From positions 1 to 42,898 of the forward strand of contig DASYQD010000101.1 in assembly GCA_036005845.1 (NCBI GenBank): 42,898 bases of DNA, in the 5' to 3' direction. The translations under genes and the position numbers were made by a program. This stretch comes from DASYQD01 sp036005845 (GTDB taxonomy: Bacteria > Acidobacteriota > Thermoanaerobaculia > Multivoradales > JAIOJS01). This document shows positions 14,210 to 21,875 of the stretch, piece after piece (the stretch's first letter is position 1; each line of letters starts with the position of its first letter). The notes beneath the pieces were generated by a model. That model did not search any database. It had not been told where the DNA came from and saw only the letters and a program-made list of their open reading frames with translations.

Positions 14210-17200
14210 ATGTGGGACCTCATCCGCGAGTGGCCGTTGCTGCGCCAGCTCCGCGACGGCGGCGACGGCACCGGTCCCGAGGCGATGAGCGCACGCACGC
14301 GCGAGCTGCAGACGAAGACCGCGGGCGCCCCGGTGGCGCGCTCGGTCTGCCCCTACTGCGCCGTCGGCTGCGGCCAGCTCGTCCACCACCGCGACGGCAA
14401 GCTGCTCGCCATCGAGGGCGACCCCGAGTCGCCGATCTCGCGCGGGCGGCTCTGTCCCAAGGGCGCCGCCTCGCACCAGCTCCTCACCCATGCCGGCCGT
14501 CTCACCAAGGTGAAGTACCGCGCGCCGTTCGCGACGCGCTGGCAGGAGATCCCGCTCGAGGAGGCGATGGACAGGATCGCCGATCGCGTGTGGGAGAGCC
14601 GCGAGCGCACCTTCGAGGAGGAGCGCGACGGCCGCGTGCTGATGCAGTGCAAGGGCATCGCGCACCTCGGCGGCGCGACGCTCGACAACGAGGAGAACTA
14701 CCTCCTCAAGAAGCTCTTCACCGCCGGCCTGGGGATGACGCGCCTGTCCAACCAGGCCCGCATATGACACAGCTCCACGGTGCCCGGTCTGGGCACCAGC
14801 TTCGGACGCGGCGGCGCGACGACGGCACAGCAGGACCTCGCCAACTCCGACGCGATCCTCATCATGGGCTCGTCGATGGCGGAGAACCACCCGGTGGGCT
14901 TCCAGTGGGTGATGGCGGCGCGCGAGCGCGGCGCGACGGTGATCCACGTCGACCCGCGCTTCAACCGCACCTCGGCGATGGCCGATCTCTGGGTGCCGTT
15001 GCGCGCCGGCTCGGACATCGTCTTCCTCGGCGGCCTCGTGCGCTACGCCATCGAGCACGGCAAGGTGTTCCGCGACTATGTCGTGCCGTACACGAATGCC
15101 GCCGTGCTGCTCAAGGACGAGTTGCGCGACCCCGAAGACCTCGACGGACTGTTCTCGGGCTGGGACGCGTCGGAGCTGAAGTACGACCCCGAGAGCTGGC
15201 TCTACCGTGGCGCGGCGAAGAAGAGCGCGGGCGGTGACGTGGCCGGCCACGAAGCGGAGCAGGGCGGCCACGCCAAGGAGCGCGGCGGCCATCGGGATGA
15301 AGGCGACCAAGCGCAGCCCGAGCAGCCGCAAGAGCGCGACGACACGCTCGGGCATCCGCGCTGCGTTTACCAGGTCACCCGCCGCCACTTCGCGCGCTAC
15401 ACGTCGGAGATGGTGGAGCGCGCTTGCGGCGTCCCCGCGGCGCAGTTCGTGCGCGTCGCCGAGGCGTTCTGCTCGGCGTCGGGACCGGAGCGCACCGGCG
15501 CCATCTGCTACGCGGTGGGGTGGACGCAGCACTCGGTGGGCGTGCAGATCATTCGCACCGCCGCCATCCTGCAGCTCCTGCTCGGCAACGTCGGCCGGCC
15601 CGGCGGCGGCATCCTGGCGCTGCGCGGCCACGCCTCGATCCAGGGCTCGACCGACATCCCGACGCTCTTCGACATCCTTCCGGGCTACCTGTCGATGCCG
15701 CTCTTCGAGAAGGAGAGCGATTCGCTGGCGAGCTACGTGCGCAAGTACCAGACCGAGACGGGCTGGTGGCACAACTACGACAAGTACATCGTCAGCCTGC
15801 TCAAGGCCTGGTACGGCGAAGAGGCGACGGCGGAGAACGAGTTCGGCTTCGGCTGGCTGCCGCGCGTCGACGGCGACCACTCGCACCAGGGCTACTGGCT
15901 CGACATGGCGGCGGGGAAGCTCGAAGGGCTGTTCGTGATCGGGCAGAACCCGGCGGTCGGCGCGCCGAACGGCCGGCTCGAGCGCAAGGCGTTGGCGCAG
16001 CTGAAGTGGCTCGTCGTCCGCGACCTCGTCGAGGTGGAGACGGCGAGCTTCTGGTACGACTCGCCCGAAGTCGAGCGCGGCGAGCTGCGTCCCGACGAGA
16101 TCGCGACCGAGGTCTTCCTGATGCCGGCCGCCGGCCACGCCGAGAAGGACGGCACCTTCACCAACACCCAGCGGCTGCTGCAGTGGCACGAGAAGGCGGT
16201 CGATCCGCCGGGCGATTGCCGCAGCGAGACGTGGTTCGCCTACCACCTCGGGCGGCGGCTGCAGGAACGCGTGCGCGCGAGCAAGCGGCGGCGCGACCAA
16301 CCGCTCCAGGCGATGACGTGGGACTACCCGGTCGAAGGCGCGGATCGCGAGCCCGTGGTGGAGGCGGTGGCCCGCGAGATCCACGGGCGCAAGCCCTCCG
16401 ACGGCGAGCTGGTGTCGGGCTTCACCGAGCTCGCGGCCGACGGCTCGACCGCCTGCGGCTGCTGGATCTACTCCGGCCTCTACGCCGGCGGCATCAATCG
16501 CCCGCGCCAGCGCGCGGCGCGCGGTGCCTACGCCCACGGCTGGGGCTGGGCATGGCCGTCGGATCGCCGCATCCTCTACAACCGCTGCTCGGCGCGGCCC
16601 GACGGCGCGCCGTGGAGCGAGCGCAAGAAGCTCGTCTGGTGGGACGACGCGGCGGGGGAGTGGACGGGCCTCGACGTCGTCGACTTCGCGAAGACGAAGC
16701 GGCCCGACTACAAACCGAAGCCCGATGCCAAGGGCGACGACGCCATCGCCGGCGACCAGCCGTTCATCATGCATCCGGACGGGTTGGGGTGGATCTGGGT
16801 CGCTTCGGGGCTCAAGGACGGTCCGCTGCCGACGCACTACGAGCCGCTCGAGAGTCCCGTCTCCAACCCGCTCTACGGCCTGCAGACGAACCCGGCCGCG
16901 CAGCCGAAGGAGCGGCCCGACAACGCCTACGCGCCGACCGGCGACCCGCGCTATCCGCACGTGCTCACCACCTACCGGCTCACCGAGCACCACACCGCCG
17001 GCGGCATGAGCCGCACGCTGCCGCACCTCGCCGAGCTGCAGCCCGAGCTGTTCGCCGAGATCTCGCCCGAGCTGGCGGCGGAGGCGGGCATCGCCAACGG
17101 CGACTGGGTGACCATCGCGACGCCGCGCGCGATGGTCGAGGCGCGGGCGCTGGTCACGGCGCGCATGAAGCCGCTCGTGATCGACGGCCGGCTGGTGCAC

Positions 17201-17455
17201 CAGGTGGGCCTGCCCTACCACTGGGGCCCGCGCGGCATCGCGCGCGGCGACGTCGCCAACGACCTGGTGGCGATCTCCGAGGAGCCCAACGTGCGCATCA
17301 TGGAGGCGAAGGCGCTGGTCTGCTCGCTGGCGCCCGGTAGGCGGCCGCGCGGCGCCGGGGTGCTGCGTCAGCTCGAGGAGATCGCCGCGATGCGGCCGCG
17401 CGACGAGACACCGCTGGCGCGTCAGATCGCGGGCGAGGACTCGCCGCCGGCCTGA
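14210..17455 (+). CDS. fdnG: selenocysteine-containing formate dehydrogenase, catalytic alpha subunit (FdnG/FdoG family)
   Basis: Molybdenum/tungsten bis-MGD enzyme oxidising formate to CO2. The 1081-aa frame is continuous except for an in-frame TGA at 14765-14767 (residue 186). It stands in NQARI-U-HSSTV, exactly where FdnG and FdhF carry the selenocysteine ligand of the metal. A hairpin follows directly. The N-terminal 4Fe-4S motif is C-P-Y-C-A-V-G-C with a later LCPKG. Further landmarks are GWTQHSVG, LLGN.G..GGG, RGH.SIQG and the C-terminal molybdopterin domain with YRLTEH. Unlike E. coli FdnG there is no twin-arginine signal, so it probably stays in the cytoplasm. Residues about 334-377 are a G/H/E/Q-rich insert not present in E. 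coli. The beta and membrane subunit genes follow. Automated callers would split it at the TGA. Confidence 0.95.
14765..14803 (+). promoter_or_regulatory. bacterial SECIS element with selenocysteine UGA
   Basis: The UGA (14765-14767) is followed by GGTGCCC (14779-14785), loop GGTCT (14786-14790) and GGGCACC (14791-14797), a perfect 7-bp stem. The GGUCU loop begins 19 nt after the UGA, as in the E. coli fdhF SECIS that SelB recognises through the same loop. The lower part of the stem is less regular. This is direct support for recoding. Confidence 0.9.
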
Positions 17456-17458
17456 GAC

Positions 17459-18247
17459 GTGGCGATGGCGACGACCGCTTTCCTCACCGACTCGACGCTC
17501 TGCATCGGCTGCAAGGCCTGCGAGGTGGCGTGCAAGGAGTGGAACGAGGTGCCCGAGGACGGCCTGCTGTTCACCGGGCACTCGTACGACAACACCGGCG
17601 CGCTCGGCGCCTCGACCTGGCGGCACGTCAAGTTCGTCGAGCAGACGCCGGCCATCGGTTGCGGCGGCAACGATCCCGCGCTGCTGTCGTGGCAGTTCTC
17701 CTCCGACGTCTGCAAGCACTGCGAGAACGCCGGGTGTCTCGAAGCGTGCCCGACCGGCGCCATCGTGCGCACCGAGTTCGGCGGCGTCTTCATCCAGCCC
17801 GACGTCTGCAACGGCTGCGGCTACTGCGTCGTCGGCTGCCCGTTCGGCGTCGTCGACCGCCGCGAGGGCGACGGCCGGGTCTTCAAGTGCACCTTCTGCT
17901 ACGACCGCCAGCTGGCGGGCTTGCAGCCGGCGTGCGCGAAGGCCTGTCCGACGCAGTCGATCCTCTTCGGCGAAATCGACGAGATGCGCCAGCGGGCCGA
18001 GGAGCGCCTCGCCGAGCTGCACGCGCGCGGCATGGCGGACGCCGTGCTGTGGGATGCGCGCGACACCAGCGTCGGCGGTACGCACGCGATGTTCCTGCTG
18101 CGCGGCGACCCGCGCGCCTACAACCTGCCGTCGGCGCCGGAGGTGCCGACGGTCTATCAGCGTGACGGGTGGCGGGCGGCGGCGATCGCGGCGGGCGGGT
18201 TGCTGCTTGCCGCGTTCGGCGCTTTCGTTGCCGGAGGACACGACTGA
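17459..18247 (+). CDS. fdnH: formate dehydrogenase iron-sulfur beta subunit (FdnH-like)
   Basis: Electron-transfer subunit of 262 aa carrying electrons from the catalytic subunit to the membrane. Four ferredoxin-type clusters are visible: CIGCKACEVAC, CKHCENAGCLEAC, CNGCGYCVVGC, and CTFC with a distant C-x3-C (CAKAC). A single C-terminal transmembrane helix (about 238-258) anchors it, as in FdnH. The GTG at 17459 or ATG at 17465 is 3-9 nt after the alpha subunit stop. The stop overlaps the next gene's start as TGATG, so the subunits are translationally coupled. Confidence 0.95.
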   Translation: MAMATTAFLTDSTLCIGCKACEVACKEWNEVPEDGLLFTGHSYDNTGALGASTWRHVKFVEQTPAIGCGGNDPALLSWQFSSDVCKHCENAGCLEACPTGAIVRTEFGGVFIQPDVCNGCGYCVVGCPFGVVDRREGDGRVFKCTFCYDRQLAGLQPACAKACPTQSILFGEIDEMRQRAEERLAELHARGMADAVLWDARDTSVGGTHAMFLLRGDPRAYNLPSAPEVPTVYQRDGWRAAAIAAGGLLLAAFGAFVAGGHD

Positions 18248-19341
18248 TGCCGCGGCGGCCTCGGGATCCGCGTCTGCCGGATGCGGCGAGCGAAGGGCGG
18301 CTCGACGAGCTGCGCGAGCGCGCGGCGTCCGCAGGCGTGGTCGATGCTCCCGGCGTGCGCCCGGCCGGCGCGCCAATGCCGCTTGCCAACGGCGTAGCCG
18401 GGACTGCCGGTGATGGCAACGGCGCGAGCGCCGCGAGCGGCTACTACGGCCGCCCTCTGCTCAAGGAGCCGACCTGGACGTGGGAGGTGCCGCTGTACTT
18501 CTTCGTCGGCGGCGCCGCCGGAGCGGCCGCCGTCGTGGGGGCGACAGCGCGGGCGATGGCGAGCGACGAGACGGACCTGGTGCGCGACGCGCGCTGGGTC
18601 GCGGCGCTCGGCGGCGCGCTGTCGGCGCCGTTGTTGATCAGCGACCTCGGCCGCCCGGAACGCTTCCTCAACATGCTGCGCGTGTGGAAGCCGCAGAGCC
18701 CGATGTCGGTGGGCGCCTGGACGCTCACTGCTTTCGGCAGCAGCGCCGGCGCGGCGGCGTTCGCCGACCTCGTCGGGCGCCGCGCGGCGGACGGCGACTC
18801 GCGTCTCGCGGTGCCGGTGCGCGTCGTCGGCGACGCGGCGGGGATGCTCGCCGCCGCCACCGGCCTGGTGATGACGACCTATACCGGCGTGCTCGTCGGC
18901 GCCACGACGATCCCGGCGTGGAACCGCAGCGTCTCGGTGCTGCCCATCCACTTCGCCGCTTCGGGGCTCGGCGCGGCGGTGTCGCTGCTCGAGCTGCTGG
19001 GCCACGACCATCCGGCGCTCAACCGCCTCGGCATCGCCGCCGCGCTCGCCGAGATCGGCACCGGCGTCGTGCACGAGCTCGACGGCGATCCGGCTCACGC
19101 GCCGCTCAAGGAAGGGAGCAGCGGCGCCCTGGTGCGCGCCGGCGGCGTGCTCTCGGGGCCGGTGCCGCTGCTGCTGCGGCTGTTCGGCGCCCGCAAGGCG
19201 GCGGCGGTGGCGGCCATCGCCGGGTCGCTGCTGACGCGTTACGGCTGGGTTGCGGCGGGGCGTATCTCGGCTCGCGATCCGTCGCTGCCCCTCGGTCTTC
19301 AGGAACCTGGGCACCACTCAGAAGGGATCGAGACCCCCTGA
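18247..19341 (+). CDS. NrfD/PsrC-like membrane subunit of the formate dehydrogenase
   Basis: Integral membrane quinone-reacting subunit, 364 aa, replacing the cytochrome b (FdnI) of the E. coli enzyme. After a hydrophilic N-terminal stretch of about 65 residues there are eight hydrophobic helices. Marks of the NrfD family are ISDLGRPERFLNMLR after helix 2, SPMSVG.W before helix 3, and T.TGVLVGAT in helix 4. No haem ligands are required. With a cytoplasmic catalytic subunit, formate oxidation would be linked to quinone reduction from the inside face, similar to other NrfD-type complexes. It ends 1 nt before the stop of an opposite-strand gene in the low-GC island. Confidence 0.9.
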   Translation: MPRRPRDPRLPDAASEGRLDELRERAASAGVVDAPGVRPAGAPMPLANGVAGTAGDGNGASAASGYYGRPLLKEPTWTWEVPLYFFVGGAAGAAAVVGATARAMASDETDLVRDARWVAALGGALSAPLLISDLGRPERFLNMLRVWKPQSPMSVGAWTLTAFGSSAGAAAFADLVGRRAADGDSRLAVPVRVVGDAAGMLAAATGLVMTTYTGVLVGATTIPAWNRSVSVLPIHFAASGLGAAVSLLELLGHDHPALNRLGIAAALAEIGTGVVHELDGDPAHAPLKEGSSGALVRAGGVLSGPVPLLLRLFGARKAAAVAAIAGSLLTRYGWVAAGRISARDPSLPLGLQEPGHHSEGIETP

Positions 19342-19644
19342 CTAGTTGCCGCTGAAGTAATAACCAAGTATGAATGCCAGCAATGGACCAAAGATCCCCG
19401 CCGAGAATCGAGCGAGCGCGTCCAGTAGGGGTATTACAACCTTCGTGACGTACTCGGCCCGATCCGGGCTTATGCACAACCCAATTCCAAGGGGGAGAAT
19501 CAAGGAAACACCGAAGACGACGACGATTGCCGCCGCCAATAGCCGACGTGTAGTTTCCTTGCGTGAACTCCACTGCTTTTCCTCCTGGCGAACCTTGCCC
19601 AGCGCCTCGCTGTCCACAACAATCTCGGCATCGTTCGTTGCCAT
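19342..19644 (-). CDS. small two-transmembrane protein of unknown function
   Basis: 100 aa: a charged N-terminal cytoplasmic stretch (residues 1-33), TM1 at about 34-57, a short charged loop with SPDRAEYVT, and TM2 at about 79-97 ending GYYFSGN. GGGAGA precedes the ATG at 7 nt. It is the last gene of a minus-strand cassette after the ribbon-helix-helix gene (24-nt gap). GC content is near 50-55%, well below the flanking genes, so it was probably acquired. Small two-helix proteins behind a DNA-binding regulator occur as membrane effectors or sensors, but nothing here proves such a role. Confidence 0.7.
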   Translation of the reverse strand: MATNDAEIVVDSEALGKVRQEEKQWSSRKETTRRLLAAAIVVVFGVSLILPLGIGLCISPDRAEYVTKVVIPLLDALARFSAGIFGPLLAFILGYYFSGN

Positions 19645-19668
19645 GATTCTCCCGGCGTCAGGAAGCGC

Positions 19669-19956
19669 CTAGCGCGGCAAGACGATTTCACGGAGCAAGC
19701 GGCCGTCACTGCTCGTGATTGCGAGACGGTTTCCACGTTCCGTCTCTTCTACGCCAACCACCACAAGTCCAAGTGCCAGCCGAACGATGTCCGTCATCGT
19801 TCGTCCCGACGACCGCGCGAGTTCCTGGAGCTCGTCGAATGCCTTCGCAGGCAAGTTGATGTTCAGTCGCTTGACCTGGGGCACAGCCGCTGCTACGGCC
19901 GCGACCGTGCCCCTGGACTCTGTATGACTCTCGTTCTCAAGTGTGCCCTTCACCAT
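19669..19956 (-). CDS. ribbon-helix-helix (CopG/Arc-like) DNA-binding protein
   Basis: 95 aa. A flexible N-terminus is followed by VKRLNINLPAKAFDELQELA, a beta strand with alternating residues, and helix 2 with GRTMTDIVRLAL, the usual ribbon-helix-helix layout. The C-terminal 35 residues form beta strands (VVVGVEETERG, LAITSSDGRLLREIVL). I chose ATG 19956 because AAGGAG stands 7 nt upstream; a longer start at 20013 has no ribosome binding site. Such proteins usually repress their own promoter, and the cassette promoter has a fitting inverted repeat (20382-20406). Could be the antitoxin/regulator of the small membrane protein. Confidence 0.75.
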   Translation of the reverse strand: MVKGTLENESHTESRGTVAAVAAAVPQVKRLNINLPAKAFDELQELARSSGRTMTDIVRLALGLVVVGVEETERGNRLAITSSDGRLLREIVLPR

Positions 19957-20016
19957 GGAGATTCTCCTTGTGAAACTGGACGCCGCCGCTCGCTCGACGA
20001 TTGAGCTGCTCATTCC

Positions 20017-20033
20017 GCGCGGACGGGCCGCGC
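20017..20033 (-). other. stem-loop between the 63-aa and RHH genes
   Basis: GCGCGG, 5-nt loop, CCGCGC: perfect 6-bp stem within the 111-nt spacer. It may separate or stabilise parts of the cassette transcript. Confidence 0.3.
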
Positions 20034-20067
20034 TTGGTAGCGGCGAAGCGCACAGGAGCGCATTAAG

Positions 20068-20259
20068 TCACCGTGCTTTCATGATCCAGCTCCTGAGCGT
20101 CTCGACATCAGATACGTCGATGAGGTCGATCTCGAGTTCTTCGAGAACGACTTCGGCCCTGGCATCCAACCCGCCCACCAATGTGGGGGCGTTCAAGATC
20201 TCCACCACGTGCTCCTCGGAGTAGTCGAGGTACAACAGGGTGGTCGCCTGGTTGGCCAT
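20068..20259 (-). CDS. 63-aa acidic protein of unknown function
   Basis: Starts MANQATTLLYLDYSEE and is rich in E/D and beta-branched residues; the end is DVETLRSWIMKAR. No cysteines and no signal peptide. A full AGGAGG stands 6 nt before the ATG, directly after a GNRA-capped hairpin, so it is very probably expressed. It is the first substantial gene of the low-GC cassette. It might be an antitoxin-like, immunity-like or adaptor protein; I recognise no family. Confidence 0.6.
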   Translation of the reverse strand: MANQATTLLYLDYSEEHVVEILNAPTLVGGLDARAEVVLEELEIDLIDVSDVETLRSWIMKAR

Positions 20260-20265
20260 CGCGGT

Positions 20266-20289
20266 CCTCCTGGCCAGGTTGCCCTGGCC
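20266..20289 (-). promoter_or_regulatory. hairpin with GCAA tetraloop abutting the Shine-Dalgarno of the 63-aa gene
   Basis: On the minus strand GGCCAGG-GCAA-CCTGGCC (20289-20272) is a perfect 7-bp stem with a GNRA loop. The next bases are AGGAGG (20271-20266), then 6 nt and ATG. The stem begins 18 nt after the stop of the 12-codon frame, so ribosome movement on that frame could influence its folding. Confidence 0.55.
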
Positions 20290-20307
20290 TTCATGTGCCG
20301 CTCCCTG

Positions 20308-20346
20308 CTACTGGGGAGCTGGCTTCAATTGCGTTGTCGCGGACAT
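20308..20346 (-). CDS. 12-codon leader reading frame
   Basis: ATG (20346-20344) to TAG (20310-20308) encodes MSATTQLKPAPQ. AAGGAGG stands 8 nt upstream, which is one of the strongest ribosome binding sites in the window. The transcript start predicted from the promoter (about 20375) gives a leader of about 28 nt. It could be a regulatory leader peptide for the cassette or a small secreted or signalling peptide. Only the sequence signals support it. Confidence 0.45.
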   Translation of the reverse strand: MSATTQLKPAPQ

Positions 20347-20381
20347 GCTTCTCTCCTCCTTGTTAGGGGCCTGCCGTGCCT

Positions 20382-20411
20382 ATTGTACGCATGTGATGAG
20401 TACAATGTCAA
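20382..20411 (-). promoter_or_regulatory. sigma-70 promoter with overlapping inverted-repeat operator
   Basis: On the minus strand TTGACA (20411-20406), 18-bp spacer, TACAAT (20387-20382): consensus -35 and one mismatch in -10, the best promoter in the window. On the plus strand ATTGTAC (20382-20388), 11 bp, GTACAAT (20400-20406) is a perfect inverted repeat that covers the -10 box and reaches the -35. It is a likely operator, plausibly for the ribbon-helix-helix protein of the same transcript. Confidence 0.75.
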
Positions 20412-20727
20412 CAGCCTAGGCTCATAAAACGCGTGTGTAGCTAGCGCGTCTGACCGCCAACGACTGCCGAATGATGCGGTCTCTACTGGCCACGGCACCG
20501 GCACGGCCTTCTCCATGGCACTAATACAGCGGGTCCGCCGCTGAACCGCGTGGGTCAGCGCTTAGGCCTGCTTGAGAAGCTGGCGTTCGCCTCGCGTCGA
20601 TAGATCCCGGAGTCAAATTACATGTGTGCAACGAGATAGCGCCGACCGCGACGGCCGCTGGTTTGGCGGCACGACCCTTGCCCTACGCCCGTGCAGTCTT
20701 TCGGTCTAACCAAGGAGGGAGATCGGC
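20412..20727. other. 316-bp divergent intergenic region
   Basis: Separates the low-GC cassette (minus) from the M35 peptidase gene (plus). It has mixed composition, an imperfect hairpin at 20539-20560 (CGCTGA/TCAGCG) and the ribosome binding site of the M35 gene at its end. I see no gene, no insertion sequence end and no convincing tRNA or attachment site. Confidence 0.55.
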
Positions 20728-21831
20728 ATGATGCATTCGCGGACTCTCGGCAGGGCGCTCGTCGCGCTCGCGCTTCTCTGTGCGGTCAGCATTCCGGCGG
20801 GCGCGGCTCTGCCGCGGCAGGGCGGGCTCACGGCGCGCCTCGACGCCGATGCCTTCTTCGGCCTGGCCGAAAGCCCGATGGTGACGGTGACGCTCGCCAA
20901 CACCGGCAACGCCGACCTCTACCTCGTGCGCTGGCAGACGCCGCTCGCGGGTCTCGATGCCGACCTGTTCGCGGTGACCCGCGACGGCGAGCCGGTCGAG
21001 TACACCGGCCGCCTCGTCAAGTTCGCCCGTCCCACCGCCGGCGACTACATCCGCATTCCGGCGGGCGGCGAGCTGTCGGCGCGCGTCGACCTCGCCGCGG
21101 CCTACGACTTCACGAAGCGCGGCGAGTACACCGTGCAGTACCGCGTCGACCTGCAGGACGCCCTGCGCGACGCGACGCCGGCGAAGATCGGCGCCCTCAC
21201 CGAGCTCGTCTCCAACCGCGCGATCATGGCCGTCGAGCGCGACGACCGCGCGGTGGACTTCCTCAAGGGCCTGCAGCCCATCCAGGGCAAGGCCGGCAGC
21301 ACCAGCTTCAGCGGTTGCTCTTCGGGCGACCAGAGCGCGCTCAACACGGCGCGCGGCAACGCCACGACGTACTCGAGCGGCGCCAAGAGCTACCTCGACG
21401 GCCACACGGCGACCACCGCCGGTCCGCGCTACACCACCTGGTTCGGCACGCCGACGACGAGCCTCTACAACACCGTCAGCGACCACTTCGACGCCGAGCT
21501 GGGCGCCTTCCAGAACGCGGCCATCACGTTCGACTGCGGCACCTGCAGGACCGATCCGAACTACAACAACTACTACGCCTACGTCTATTCGACGCAGCCG
21601 TACACGATCTATCTCTGCGGCGCTTTCTGGTCGGCCGGCGCCACCGGCACCGACTCGAAGGCGGGCACGCTGGTCCACGAGATGTCGCACTTCAACGTCG
21701 TGGCCGGCACCAACGATAACGCCTACGGCCAGACCGCGTGCAAGAAGCTGGCGCAGAAGAACCCGCGCAAGGCGGTCGACAACGCCGACAGCCACGAGTA
21801 CTTCGCCGAGAACAACCCGGCGCTGAATTAA
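20728..21831 (+). CDS. M35-family (deuterolysin/peptidyl-Lys) metalloendopeptidase, secreted
   Basis: Zinc endopeptidase of the aspzincin type. The 367-aa precursor has a signal peptide (residues 1-27, cleavage near AGA-AL), an Ig-like N-terminal domain or propeptide (about 28-160), and the catalytic domain. The zinc motif is H317-E-M-S-H321; the aspzincin aspartate is D330 in GTNDNAYG. The ending NADSHEYFAENNP is the typical C-terminus of lysine-specific M35 enzymes, as in fungal peptidyl-Lys endopeptidases and Aeromonas AsaP1. Four cysteines in the catalytic half may form disulfides. AAGGAGGG precedes the ATG at a suitable distance. It seems to stand alone and may serve extracellular protein use. 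Confidence 0.93.
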   Translation: MMHSRTLGRALVALALLCAVSIPAGAALPRQGGLTARLDADAFFGLAESPMVTVTLANTGNADLYLVRWQTPLAGLDADLFAVTRDGEPVEYTGRLVKFARPTAGDYIRIPAGGELSARVDLAAAYDFTKRGEYTVQYRVDLQDALRDATPAKIGALTELVSNRAIMAVERDDRAVDFLKGLQPIQGKAGSTSFSGCSSGDQSALNTARGNATTYSSGAKSYLDGHTATTAGPRYTTWFGTPTTSLYNTVSDHFDAELGAFQNAAITFDCGTCRTDPNYNNYYAYVYSTQPYTIYLCGAFWSAGATGTDSKAGTLVHEMSHFNVVAGTNDNAYGQTACKKLAQKNPRKAVDNADSHEYFAENNPALN

Positions 21832-21860
21832 GACAGCCGAGCGCCTAGCCGAGCGCGGCG

Positions 21861-21866
21861 TATGCT
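21861..21866 (+). promoter_or_regulatory. -10-like box (TATGCT) 9 nt before the esterase start
   Basis: TATGCT, 9 nt, ATG 21876, and no Shine-Dalgarno sequence. Member of the leaderless-type set. Confidence 0.4.
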
Positions 21867-21875
21867 GCGCTCGGC

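Noticed and set aside
14144..14780. Formate dehydrogenase as a pseudogene broken by a nonsense mutation, or two genes
   Set aside because: The frame is intact on both sides of the TGA, the site is that of the known selenocysteine, and a SECIS-like hairpin with the right loop at the right distance follows.
14171..18376. Very long open frame on the minus strand opposite the formate dehydrogenase operon
   Set aside because: GC-rich shadow frame: its composition is R/A/V/L/H/D-rich without recognisable domains, while the plus strand encodes complete, well-known enzymes.
19943..20224. Plus-strand frame of 93 codons across the cassette
   Set aside because: No ribosome binding site, composition of a shadow, and it is opposite the 63-aa and RHH genes that have strong start signals.
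20068..20346. Ribosomally made peptide (RiPP) cluster with the 12-aa frame as precursor
   Set aside because: No modifying enzyme, protease or exporter is adjacent; a regulatory leader is the simpler reading.
19340..20450. Transposon or insertion sequence carrying the low-GC cassette
   Set aside because: No transposase, integrase, terminal inverted repeats or target duplication visible.
20540..20650. tRNA remnant or attachment site at the edge of the low-GC island
   Set aside because: A short stretch looks like a tRNA 3' part, but no cloverleaf can be formed and no flanking direct repeat was found.
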